This document shows, in pieces, positions 42,994 to 51,012 of a stretch of 64,000 nt of DNA. How positions within the stretch are numbered: the first letter of the stretch is position 1; every line of letters begins with the position of its first letter. The notes beneath the pieces are model-generated. The model saw nothing but the letters and a program-made list of their open reading frames with translations, made no database searches and had not been told where the DNA came from. Made by a program: the position numbers and the translations under genes. This DNA is from Sphingomonas turrisvirgatae (lineage in GTDB: Bacteria > Pseudomonadota > Alphaproteobacteria > Sphingomonadales > Sphingomonadaceae): positions 1 to 64,000 of the forward strand of contig NZ_MDDS01000014.1 of the NCBI RefSeq assembly GCF_001721295.1, in the 5' to 3' direction.

Positions 42994-43760
42994 CAGCTCA
43001 TCATCAGCGCGCCGCCGTCGATCACATAGGTCTGCCCGGTCAGAAAGCGCGACCCATCGTCGGCGAGAAACAGCATCAACGGCAGGAAATCCTCGATCGA
43101 TCCGAGCGACCCGCCGATCGGCACCTTCTGCTTCAACATCGCGTCGAGCTGCGCCACCGCTGCTTCGCCCATGCTGGCGCGAGTGCGCTCGAACATCGGT
43201 GTCCAGATGGCAGGCGCGATCGCGTTGACGGTAATGTCGTACTGTCACCATTCGCGTGCCAGCGACCGCGTCCAAGCCAGCACCGCGCCCTTGCTCGCGG
43301 CATAATGCGCTTTACCCGCCATGCCGGTGACCCCGACCGGCGAGGCGAAATTGAGAATGCGCCCGCCCCGCTTCTTCAGGAACGGGAACACCGCCTGGTT
43401 GGTGAGGAAGGTTCCGCGCATGTTGACGGCGAAGACCTGGTCGAATTCTTCGACGGTCATTTCGTCCACCATCGCATTTGGCGCGATGCCAGCCGCATGG
43501 ATCAGGCCGTCGAGGCCACCCAGTCGCTCGATGGCCTGCGGGATTACGCGTGAGACAGTCGCGGGATCCGACACGTCACCCGCGAGCGCGAAGAGCCGTT
43601 CACGCGCCAGGGCATCGGCGTCTTCAATAATGTCCGTGATATTCGCCGAACGGCCGATCGCGGCGACCGCGGCACCGTGCTGCGCAAGGGCGAGTGCTGT
43701 CGCCTTGCCCATCCCGCTGCCGGCGCCCGTGACGATGAAACGCTTGCCCGTGAGCGACAT
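42993..43760 (-). pseudogene. SDR oxidoreductase interrupted by an in-frame TGA
   Basis: The frame runs from ATG 43760 to the stop at 42993, 255 codons, with one TGA at codon 172 (43245-43247). Before it lie TGAGSGMGKA, HAAGIAPNAM, FASPVGVTGM and YAASK; directly after it the same frame continues QYDITVNAIAPAIWTP and VIDGGALMMS. SDRs have Gly at this site (EWG...VN). A single G-to-T change would turn GGA into TGA, so this is a point nonsense mutation or a read error. The truncated 171-aa product would lack the substrate loop. It lies between another SDR and the MDR gene in the kinase/ACAD operon. Confidence 0.88.
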
Positions 43761-43772
43761 GCCTAGCTCTCC

Positions 43773-44531
43773 CTATCGCGGCGAATCGATGCCGCCGCCG
43801 ACCGCAATATTGGCGCCGGTCGTGTAGCTCGACGCGTCCGACGCCAAATACAATGCCGCGCCGACGATCTCGTGCGGCGAGCCAAACCGGCCCATAGGAA
43901 TGCCCTGCAACAGCCCTTGGGGATCGCTCCAGTGCTGCGCGATGTCGGTGGCGAACATGCCTGGCGAGATCGTGTTGACCCGCACCTTGGGCGCGAACTC
44001 CTTTGCCATGCCGATCGTCATCGCATTCAGCGCGGCTTTCGAGCACGCATAAGGGATAATTCCCGGCACCGGGCTGATCGCGCCGAGAGACGAGATGTTG
44101 ATGATTGACCCGCCATCACCCTGCACCATCCGCTGGGCGACCTGCGCGGCGAGACGAAACGGCCCCTTGAAGTTGACCGCCAGGACCTTGTCGAACAGCG
44201 CCTCTTCCGTTGCGGCGCTGCTCGGTTGGACGGGTGACATTCCAGCATTGTTGACAAGAATGTCGATGCGGCCCCATTCGCCATGGACTCGCTCGACCAG
44301 AGCATCAAGCTGAGCCCAATCCCCAACATGCGCGGCGACCGCGAGCGATCGCCGGCCGAGCGCGCGGATATCCGCCGCCACCGCCTCGCAGGCGTAGAGC
44401 TTGCGGCTCGACACCGCGACATCTGCCCCTGCATGAGCGAAGGCTAGTGCCATTTGCAGGCCGAGGCCGCGGCTGCCTCCGGTCACCAGCGCCGTTCGGC
44501 CGCTGAGGTCGACACGCAAGCTCGCGGTCAT
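43773..44531 (-). CDS. SDR oxidoreductase
   Basis: The 252-aa classical SDR has TGGSRGLGLQ, SSRKLYACE (NADP-favouring Arg/Lys), NNAGMSPVQ, catalytic Ser in NISSLGAISPV, Tyr and Lys in YACSK, and ending TTGANIAVGGGIDS. The ATG at 44531 overlaps the acyl-CoA dehydrogenase stop. If the kinase and dehydrogenase upstream make a 3-hydroxyacyl-CoA, this is the natural 3-hydroxy oxidase, comparable in position to the SDR in levulinate (lva) operons. Confidence 0.84.
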   Translation of the reverse strand: MTASLRVDLSGRTALVTGGSRGLGLQMALAFAHAGADVAVSSRKLYACEAVAADIRALGRRSLAVAAHVGDWAQLDALVERVHGEWGRIDILVNNAGMSPVQPSSAATEEALFDKVLAVNFKGPFRLAAQVAQRMVQGDGGSIINISSLGAISPVPGIIPYACSKAALNAMTIGMAKEFAPKVRVNTISPGMFATDIAQHWSDPQGLLQGIPMGRFGSPHEIVGAALYLASDASSYTTGANIAVGGGIDSPR

Positions 44532-45820
44532 TCGGCAGGTTCTAGCGCCTTAGCGAACTTCTCCTGCGCCTGACGGCGCAGCTCCGGAATATAATCGGTC
44601 GGGAAGCGGCCCGGTGCCGGCTTGTGCCTGCGCAGCAGATGCCGCGCCGCATACATCTGGTGGATCTCGGTCGGGCCATCGGCCATCCCCATCACCAGCA
44701 CATTCGCCCACATCCGACCGAGCGGGGTGTAGTTCGATACGCCGAGTGACCCCAGCATGTGCATCGCACGGAAGATGATGTCGTGCGCGATCTTCGCACA
44801 GGCGACCTTGCACGCCGCGATCCATGCGCGCGCCTCGGTCTCCATGTGATTGTCGAACATCCAGGCGGTGCGCAGCACGAGCAGGCGGAACTGCTCCAGC
44901 TCGATCCAGCTCTGGCCGATGTCGACTTGTACGAGTTGCTTATCAGCAAGCCGCTCGCCCTTTGTGTGGCGAGACAATGCGCGTTCGCACATCATGTCGA
45001 GCGCGCGCTCGCACATCCCGATCACGCGCATCGCATGATGGATTCGACCGCCGCCGAGGCGCGATTGCGCCACCTTGAACCCGCCGCCGCGCTCACCCAG
45101 CAGATTGTCGGCCGGCACGCGTACATTGGTATAACGCAGATGTGCATGGCTGCCCTCGTCATAGGGTTCGCCGGCGACGCCTGGCTCGGCGATGAACTCC
45201 AGGCCCAGTGCGTCGCGCGGAACGATGATCGTCGACATGCGGTCATAGATCGGCGCGTCAGGATCGGTGACGACCATCACGATCAGGAACTCAGCGAAGC
45301 GCGCGTTGGACGAGAACCATTTCTCGCCGTTGATGATCCAGTGGGTGCCGTCGAACTCGGCCTTGCACGTGAACTGTGTTGGGTCGGATCCCCCCTCGAC
45401 CTCGGTCATCGAGAAGCAGGAGACGATCTCGTTCTCGAGCAGCGGCTTGAGATAGCGCTCCTTGTGTTCGTCGGTGCCGAACCGCGCGAGGATCTCGGCG
45501 TTGCCACTGTCGGGCGCCTGGCAGCCGAACACGGTTGGGCCCCAATGGGTGCGGCCGAGGATCTCGTTGAGAAAACACAGCTCGACCTGGCCGAAGCCAG
45601 GACCGCCGAGCTCAGGTGGCAAGTGCATGCCCCACAGGCCCTGGCGGCGTACTTCGGCCTGCAGCGGGCGCAGCGCAGCAACAGCAGCAGCATCGCTGTG
45701 GTCGTAAGGCGCACTGTAATTATCGAACAGCGCATCGAGCGGATCGACATAGTCGCGCACGAAGTTGCGTATCCATTCGAGCTTCCGTTCGAATGCGGGG
45801 TCGAGCTTGAAATCGATCAT
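44528..45820 (-). CDS. acyl-CoA dehydrogenase, ACAD10/11-like
   Basis: The 430-aa protein is of the ACAD10/11 type. Its motifs are CFSMTEVEGGSDPTQFTC, WIINGEKWFSSNARFAEFLI, the subgroup signature GGGRIHHAMRVIGMCERALD, and QVDIGQSWIELEQFRLLVLR. The end FADGP-like block reads MADGPTEIHQMYAARHLL, with Asp where simple dehydrogenases have the catalytic Glu. Members act on 4-phospho- or 4-hydroxyacyl-CoAs after phosphorylation by an attached or adjacent kinase. The adjacent gene at 45817 is exactly such a kinase homologue, coupled by ATGA. Confidence 0.88.
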   Translation of the reverse strand: MIDFKLDPAFERKLEWIRNFVRDYVDPLDALFDNYSAPYDHSDAAAVAALRPLQAEVRRQGLWGMHLPPELGGPGFGQVELCFLNEILGRTHWGPTVFGCQAPDSGNAEILARFGTDEHKERYLKPLLENEIVSCFSMTEVEGGSDPTQFTCKAEFDGTHWIINGEKWFSSNARFAEFLIVMVVTDPDAPIYDRMSTIIVPRDALGLEFIAEPGVAGEPYDEGSHAHLRYTNVRVPADNLLGERGGGFKVAQSRLGGGRIHHAMRVIGMCERALDMMCERALSRHTKGERLADKQLVQVDIGQSWIELEQFRLLVLRTAWMFDNHMETEARAWIAACKVACAKIAHDIIFRAMHMLGSLGVSNYTPLGRMWANVLVMGMADGPTEIHQMYAARHLLRRHKPAPGRFPTDYIPELRRQAQEKFAKALEPAE

Positions 45821-46890
45821 GCCATTTGCCTTTCGGAAGCACCGTCAAATTCGCGGGTCATCTCGGATGCGGCCCGCAACAGGTCGAGCACCAGCGCCCC
45901 CATCTGCTCGCCCATCTCGCGGTCGAGGCGGCCGTTCAGGCCGCGCGCGTAGTGCCGCTCCAGGAGCATCGCGAGCTTAAACTGCGCCAGCACCATATAG
46001 TAGGTTAGATTCACCACCGGGCGGCCGGTAATCGCCGCATAGTGCTCGACCAGCTCTTCGCGCAGTGGGTAGGATGGGTCCTGGTACAACTCGGGCGGAC
46101 GCACCGCGCTACGCTCTGACGGCACGGCGTACATCAGCCAGCCAAGATCGAGCAGCGGATCGCCGATCGTCGACAGTTCCCAGTCGATTATCGCCGCCAG
46201 GCGCGCCGGCGCCTCGGGCGCGAACAGCGCATTGGGGTAGCCATAGTCGCCATGGATGATGCCGATGTGCGGCGTCTCGGGCGTGTTGGCGCGCAGCCAA
46301 TCGACCACTGCGTCCTTGCCCGGCAACGGGCGATAACCATAGCCTTCGCTGTCGGCATAGGAGGCATGCTGGTAGAGCCAGCGATCGACCTGCCGAGCGA
46401 GGAAGCCGTCGGGCTTGCCGAAACCCTCCAGCCCAACCGCGCGATAATCGACCTTAGCGAGTTCGGCGATACCGCCGACAAGTTCGAATGCGAGCTGGCG
46501 ACGGATCTCGGGGGGGTCGAAAGCGGCGGGGAATTTCTTCGGGTCCATCGCCAGCCAGCCCGGCACATATTCCATGATGTAGAAGGGCACGCCGAGTACC
46601 GCCTGATCCTCGCAACAGGCGATCAGCTCGGGCTTGCGCACCGGCGTGCCGTTGAGCGCGCCGAGCACGCGCGCCTCGCGTCCGAGCACCTTGAAGCTGT
46701 CCGGCCGCGGTGCGAGCGGCGGGCGGCGCAGCACCACCGGCGTGCCGCCGCGGTCGATCCGCATCACGATGTTGGTCGCGCCACCGGTGAGGATTTCCGC
46801 GACGAGCGGTCCGTCGCCAAGTTCGGGCAAGGTGCGGTCCAGCCACGGCACCAGCGTCTCGGTATTGAGCGTATTCGAATCGGGCGTCAC
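45817..46890 (-). CDS. APH-fold kinase (ACAD10/11 N-domain / LvaA-like)
   Basis: The predicted 357-aa aminoglycoside-phosphotransferase-fold protein has a nucleotide loop region LTGGATNIVMRID, catalytic loop IIHGDYGYPNALF and metal site IIDWELSTIGDPLLDLGWL. Its pairing with an ACAD11-like dehydrogenase indicates phosphorylation of the 4-hydroxy group of an acyl-CoA rather than of an antibiotic. I take GTG at 46890 as start because aggaaag lies six bases upstream; an upstream GTG at 46914 lacks a site. It begins the operon ending at 42004, divergent from the phosphatase gene. Confidence 0.85.
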   Translation of the reverse strand: MTPDSNTLNTETLVPWLDRTLPELGDGPLVAEILTGGATNIVMRIDRGGTPVVLRRPPLAPRPDSFKVLGREARVLGALNGTPVRKPELIACCEDQAVLGVPFYIMEYVPGWLAMDPKKFPAAFDPPEIRRQLAFELVGGIAELAKVDYRAVGLEGFGKPDGFLARQVDRWLYQHASYADSEGYGYRPLPGKDAVVDWLRANTPETPHIGIIHGDYGYPNALFAPEAPARLAAIIDWELSTIGDPLLDLGWLMYAVPSERSAVRPPELYQDPSYPLREELVEHYAAITGRPVVNLTYYMVLAQFKLAMLLERHYARGLNGRLDREMGEQMGALVLDLLRAASEMTREFDGASERQMA

Positions 46891-46940
46891 GAGCAACTTT
46901 CCTGGAAATTTCACGTGACATATGTACAGTAAAATGATAA
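46891..46940. promoter_or_regulatory. compact divergent promoter region
   Basis: Only 50 bases separate the kinase GTG from the phosphatase ATG. They contain the perfect palindromes tcacgtga (46911-46918) and acatatgt (46918-46925). No ribosome site precedes the phosphatase ATG, so its mRNA may be leaderless. The TetR gene behind the phosphatase is the obvious candidate to bind here. Confidence 0.4.
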
Positions 46941-47723
46941 ATGTCCAGCATGAATCTTAGCGCTGCCACTCGGCTTCTGGCGATCGAGGGAACGATCAAT
47001 GCTCGCGATCTCGGCGGGTTACCGACGGATGATGGCCGCCGCGTCCGACGTGGAGTGCTGATCCGCTCCGCCGAACTCGACAAGCTGACCGACCGAGGCT
47101 TGGCCGCGTTGCGCGACCAGCACTGCGTGGCCACGATCCTCGATCTTCGCTCTACCCGCGAGCGCACTAAGCGGCCGCCGGCGAACGGCCTGCACTCGGG
47201 CCTGACGCTGGTGCATTACGACTATGCGACGAGCAGCGCCGACATGGAGCGACTATGGGCCAAGGGCGAGGTCATTCATGCCGAGGTCCATGCGATGATG
47301 CTGGACATCTATCGCCGGCTGCCCTGGGAGCAGGCCGAAGGTTTTCGGTTGCTGTTCGAACTGGTGGAGACCGGGAGGATGCCGATACTGTTCCACTGCG
47401 CGGCGGGCAAGGATCGCACCGGCGTGGCAGCGGCGTTGTTGCTCAGCGCACTTGGCGTGACGCGGGATGCGATCTACGACGACTTCCTCATGAGCGAACG
47501 TTGCTTCGAGGCCAATCGCGCGCGTTTTGCCGGCAACGGCGCCGACGCCTTGCTGCTGCGTGCTGAATGGGAGCCGATTCTGCGCACCGACCGTGCCTAT
47601 CTCGACGCGATGTTCGCTGCGTTCGATGCGCGGGGTGGCGTCGAATTCTATTTCGCCGGAACGCTCGGCTTTGATGCGTCACGCATCGAACAGCTCCGCG
47701 CGGTCATGCTGGAGGCGGCGTGA
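46941..47723 (+). CDS. tyrosine/serine phosphatase-family protein (COG2365)
   Basis: The 260-aa protein is of the PTP/dual-specificity fold. N-terminal INARDLGGLPTDDGRRVRRG is followed by ILDLRSTRERTKRPP, and the P-loop HCAAGKDRTG supplies the catalytic Cys and Arg. Asp in the flanking loop would be the general acid. Such enzymes hydrolyse phospho-proteins, phosphoinositides or small phosphoesters. Facing a small-molecule kinase, it might remove phosphate from a metabolite. That is inference only; other proteins of this family act on proteins. It is coupled by GTGA to a TetR gene. Confidence 0.82.
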   Translation: MSSMNLSAATRLLAIEGTINARDLGGLPTDDGRRVRRGVLIRSAELDKLTDRGLAALRDQHCVATILDLRSTRERTKRPPANGLHSGLTLVHYDYATSSADMERLWAKGEVIHAEVHAMMLDIYRRLPWEQAEGFRLLFELVETGRMPILFHCAAGKDRTGVAAALLLSALGVTRDAIYDDFLMSERCFEANRARFAGNGADALLLRAEWEPILRTDRAYLDAMFAAFDARGGVEFYFAGTLGFDASRIEQLRAVMLEAA

Positions 47724-48328
47724 AGACCAAAGCCAGACCCTCGATCCGCCAAGCGCACAAGGACCTGACTCGCGCGCGCATTGCCGAGGCTGCGCGTCAG
47801 TGCTTCTATGAAAAAGGCGTGAGCGAAACCTCATTCGAGGATATCGCGACCGCGGCGGGTGTGCGTCGCGCTACGGTCTATCTCCATTATGCCAACAAGA
47901 GCGCCATTCTCACCGAGCTGCTGTCGCGCAATCTCGAGGAGGTGCGCTTGATCTATGAGCGGCTATGCGGGCTGGGGGCGTATGATATCGCGAGCGTTCG
48001 CAAATGGCTGGAGAGCTATGTCCGAGCGCTGGTCCGTCACCGCCAGGCGATGCGCCTTTTCCAGATCGCCATGGCCACGGACGACACGGTTCGCGTGATG
48101 ATCGAGGATTATCGCGAATCGGTCGTGCGCAGCCTCGGCCAGCACTTTGCGGCGTTTGCACCGGGAGCAGGTCGGGCACATGCGGCGGCGGTGCTGATGG
48201 TCGTCAAGATCGACTTTGTCGCCGATGCCGTAGCTCAGCCCGCACCGCGTCTGGCGGCGACGGCCGCGCTCGACCTGGTCGCGGAAGAGCTGTCGGCGAT
48301 GTTGGCGGAACCCGTTACGGCATCGTGA
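47720..48328 (+). CDS. TetR-family regulator
   Basis: The 202-aa regulator has a clear helix-turn-helix (TSFEDIATAAGVRRATVYLH) followed by YANKSAILTELL and a helical ligand domain. It starts at GTG overlapping the phosphatase stop, so the pair is one transcript. It is not closely similar to the two other TetR proteins in the window. It probably controls its own operon and the divergent kinase/ACAD operon through the 50-bp shared region. Its 3' end overlaps the opposing SDR by 14 bases. Confidence 0.86.
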   Translation: MKTKARPSIRQAHKDLTRARIAEAARQCFYEKGVSETSFEDIATAAGVRRATVYLHYANKSAILTELLSRNLEEVRLIYERLCGLGAYDIASVRKWLESYVRALVRHRQAMRLFQIAMATDDTVRVMIEDYRESVVRSLGQHFAAFAPGAGRAHAAAVLMVVKIDFVADAVAQPAPRLAATAALDLVAEELSAMLAEPVTAS

Positions 48329-49067
48329 CGCCGCCATTCACGCGCAGGATCTGGCCGGTGACGAAGCGGCTGTCATCGGAGGCGAGATAAACGATTGCCG
48401 CAGCGATGTCCTCCGGCGAACCGACCATGCCCAGCGGTGAGCGCGCCGCATTGCGCGCGATTAGCGCATCGGCGTCCAGGCTTTCCGCGACCGTCATCGT
48501 CGTCACCGTGAAACCCGGGGCGATCGCGTTCACGCGGATACCGTGTGGACCCAGCTCCTTGGCGAGTGTGCGGGTTAGCATGTTCACGGCTGCCTTGGAC
48601 ATGGCATACAGCGACAGCCCCGCAATCGGCTCGTCCGCGGCATTGGACGAAATGTTGACAATGACCCCACGTCCTTGTGGAATCATTTGCCGTGCCGCCG
48701 CCGTGCAGGCCCAGAAGGTTCCGCCCAGATTGAGATCAAGGATGCGGTCGTAGAGTGCCGGGCGGATGTCCACCGCCGGGCAGGCTGCGGCCACGCCAGC
48801 GATGTTGCACCAGATTTCCAGTGGCGCGAGACCTGCCGCGAAATCGGCGAGCGCGTCGATTTGCGGCGGGTCGGCGCAATCGGCGACGCGGCAATGCGCC
48901 TCGCCACCGGCCTCGCGGACCAGCGCCGCGGTTTCGGCAAGCCCCAACTCGGCGATGTCGGCGAGTACCACCCGGGCGCCCTCGCGCGCCAGCCGGATCG
49001 CCGTGCCGCGTCCGATGCCAGACGCGGCGCCAGTGATCACGGCAAGGCGTCCGGTCAGCAACGTCAT
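48315..49067 (-). CDS. SDR oxidoreductase
   Basis: The 250-aa classical SDR has TGAASGIGRG, LADIAELGLAE (Asp, NAD-favouring), CNIAGVAAACPA, catalytic Ser in NISSNAADEPI, Tyr and Lys in YAMSK, and end VTGQILRVNGGVTM. It is monocistronic or follows the small secreted-protein gene (28 bp gap). Its 3' end overlaps the TetR gene on the other strand. Substrate unknown. Confidence 0.83.
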   Translation of the reverse strand: MTLLTGRLAVITGAASGIGRGTAIRLAREGARVVLADIAELGLAETAALVREAGGEAHCRVADCADPPQIDALADFAAGLAPLEIWCNIAGVAAACPAVDIRPALYDRILDLNLGGTFWACTAAARQMIPQGRGVIVNISSNAADEPIAGLSLYAMSKAAVNMLTRTLAKELGPHGIRVNAIAPGFTVTTMTVAESLDADALIARNAARSPLGMVGSPEDIAAAIVYLASDDSRFVTGQILRVNGGVTMP

Positions 49068-49095
49068 CGCCGGCCACCATGAGGCAGGGCGGCGA

Positions 49096-49380
49096 TCAGT
49101 TGCGGATCTCGGCCCAGCTCAGGCTGGTCGTGCTGGTGCGGCCATTGGTAGAGACGGTTGCCAGCGGCACGCGATAGATGCGCATGTCGCGAATGAAGGT
49201 AACTACGCCGCTCGCGCTTACCATGTCCACCGTTCCGATCTTCTTGCCGTCGCGGTCCTTGAGCGCGAAGCCCTTTTTGGGCACTGCCGCTGGTGTAGGG
49301 CTGGTTGTCTCCTGAGCTTGGCCCAGGCTTGGTGACAGAGTAGCGGCTGCCGCAAGCAGCATCACGGTGCGAAACGACAT
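49096..49380 (-). CDS. small secreted/periplasmic protein of unknown function
   Basis: The 94-aa protein has a signal peptide (about 1-22, hydrophobic VMLLAAAATL, cleavage after GQA). A Thr/Pro-rich linker precedes a conserved-looking core GFALKDRDGKKIGTVDMV. The charged DRDGKKIG turn suggests a small beta-rich domain. I do not recognise the family. The ribosome site ggagac lies upstream. It may share a transcript with the SDR at 48315 but is not obviously part of the catabolic pathway. Confidence 0.6.
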   Translation of the reverse strand: MSFRTVMLLAAAATLSPSLGQAQETTSPTPAAVPKKGFALKDRDGKKIGTVDMVSASGVVTFIRDMRIYRVPLATVSTNGRTSTTSLSWAEIRN

Positions 49381-49528
49381 GGAAGTCTCCTATGTGAACC
49401 ATGCCTTGGGCAGCCTCTCCTTATGCGGCTATAGCTGCCGCTCCGGATCGTGTTGACGTCCATCGTCCACGGCCTCAAGAGAATTCTGAAGGTTATTCAG
49501 TTATAAAAAATCAGGAGCGGACATAGCG

Positions 49529-50221
49529 ATGGCACCGGTTGCGCGACTTGCCGCCCGACCCCCGGGCACGACGGCCAGTCCAACGGCGGACGCGTCGCGC
49601 AACGTCAACAAGAATGGCCAACAGCTCGGCCGCAAGGGCATGGAGACCCGCAAGCGGTTGATGGATGCCGCGCGGCGCCTGTTGACCGAACGCTCGCCGT
49701 TCGAGCTGACCGCGCTGCTGATCACCCGCGAGGCCAAGGCGGCGCCGGCGACCTTCTATGTCTATTTCGACGATGTGCAGGACGTGCTCTATGCGATGAG
49801 CGCCGAGATCGCGTCGGAGATCGTCGATCTGTTCGATGACGACCGGCTGTTGCGCAATCCGGATCATTTCTTTGCCGACTCGATGCGGTTCGTGCGCGCG
49901 TTCAATGAAGTGTGGGACCGCCACAGCGACATATTGCTCTATCGCAATCTGGAGGCGGATCGCGGGAATCCGCGCTTCAATGAACTGCGCACCGAAGGGG
50001 CCATTCCGGTGATGAACGCCTTGTCGGACCGGATCGGCAATGCCTATCCGCCCAACCGCCGCCCGCGACGCGGAGCGGTCTATGCCGAGGCGGCGGTTTT
50101 CTTCGTCGCGCTGGAGCGGCTAGCCGCGGCGGTGCATCAATATCCCGAGGACGGATTAAGCGCGGACGATCTGATGGAAGCCCAGGCGCGCATCCTCACA
50201 CGGTTGCTCGAACCACGCTAA
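49529..50221 (+). CDS. TetR-family regulator, paralogue of the 16035 product
   Basis: The 230-aa protein has an Ala/Arg-rich leader of about 28 residues, then NGQQLGRKGMETRKRLMDAA and the helix-turn-helix FELTALLITREAKAAPATFY. It shares the GQxLGRKGxxTRxRL leader and much of the ligand domain pattern (NPRFNELRTEGAIPVMNALS) with the TetR at 16035. The two may recognise related ligands or sites. It is convergent with the crotonase gene at 50224, two bases apart. No copy of the shared 12-mer lies before it. Confidence 0.85.
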   Translation: MAPVARLAARPPGTTASPTADASRNVNKNGQQLGRKGMETRKRLMDAARRLLTERSPFELTALLITREAKAAPATFYVYFDDVQDVLYAMSAEIASEIVDLFDDDRLLRNPDHFFADSMRFVRAFNEVWDRHSDILLYRNLEADRGNPRFNELRTEGAIPVMNALSDRIGNAYPPNRRPRRGAVYAEAAVFFVALERLAAAVHQYPEDGLSADDLMEAQARILTRLLEPR

Positions 50222-50223
50222 AT

Positions 50224-51012
50224 TCAGTTCGCTTGGGTTCGTCCCCGATCGAGCAGTGCGTCCTCGCGCTGGGCGATGTCATCCGCTTGGGTGCGGTTTG
50301 CCTCTGCTTTTGCCGTACGCGCCTCTTCGGCCAGCGCATCGCCGAAACCCAACGCATAGCCGCCGTCGATCAACCGCTTGTAGCTGACCAACATCGCCTG
50401 TTCGATGCCGAGCATGTCTCGCATCAATGCTTCGCTGACCGGCAGCAGTTCTTCCGGCGCGACCACCCGGTTGACCAGGCCCCAGCGGTCCGCCTGCTCC
50501 GCGGACAAGAAATTGCCGGTCAGGTGAAGCTCCTTGGCGCGGTGGATGCCGATCACGCGCGACAGATGCTGGCTGAGGCCGCCGCCCGGAATGATCCCGA
50601 CGCGCGCATGGGTGTCTGCGAAGCGCGCGGCGGAGGATGCGACGATCAGGTCGCACGCCAGCGCGAGCTCGAACCCGCCAGTCACCGCCGCACCGTTGAC
50701 CGCGGCGATCGTCGGCTTCGCAAAGCCGCGCAGCCGCAGGATGGGGTTCAGCGTGCCGTCCGCCCACAAGCCGCCGGGTCGGCTAAGCGGTCCATTGGGG
50801 TCCTGCAATTCCTTGATGTCCATGCCGGCGCAGAATGCGCGGCCTGTGCCGGTCACGATGAGGCCGCGAACCTGTGGGTCGGCCTCGAGCGTCTCGAGCG
50901 TTTCGGCGAGCCGCGCAACGAGTGGCTCGGACAGCGCGTTGAGCGCCTCGGGCCGGTTGAGTGTAACCACGGCATAGCCGTTGCGTCGCTCGATCAAGAG
51001 CAAATCGTTCAT
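50224..51012 (-). CDS. enoyl-CoA hydratase/isomerase family protein
   Basis: The 262-aa crotonase has YAVVTLNRPEALNALS, oxyanion segment RAFCAGMDIKEL, and AVTGGFELALACDLIVASSA. The first catalytic Glu (GGFELA) is kept, while the second position reads His in ADTHARVGIIPGGG. A large EchA subgroup has this pattern, with uncertain hydratase or isomerase activity. It is the last gene of the operon starting at the MFS transporter (53074). The SDR stop overlaps its start by ATGA. Confidence 0.84.
   Translation of the reverse strand: MNDLLLIERRNGYAVVTLNRPEALNALSEPLVARLAETLETLEADPQVRGLIVTGTGRAFCAGMDIKELQDPNGPLSRPGGLWADGTLNPILRLRGFAKPTIAAVNGAAVTGGFELALACDLIVASSAARFADTHARVGIIPGGGLSQHLSRVIGIHRAKELHLTGNFLSAEQADRWGLVNRVVAPEELLPVSEALMRDMLGIEQAMLVSYKRLIDGGYALGFGDALAEEARTAKAEANRTQADDIAQREDALLDRGRTQAN

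Noticed and set aside
43245..43247. The SDR TGA as a recoded codon (selenocysteine or readthrough)
   Set aside because: SDRs have Gly, not Cys, at this site and no recoding structure is apparent. A nonsense mutation or read error is simpler.
3479..46925. TTTCACA/TGTGA-type dyads at 3479, 23273, 33724 and 46909 as a second regulon motif
   Set aside because: The spacing between arms varies from zero to four bases and the flanks differ, so they do not form one motif by eye.
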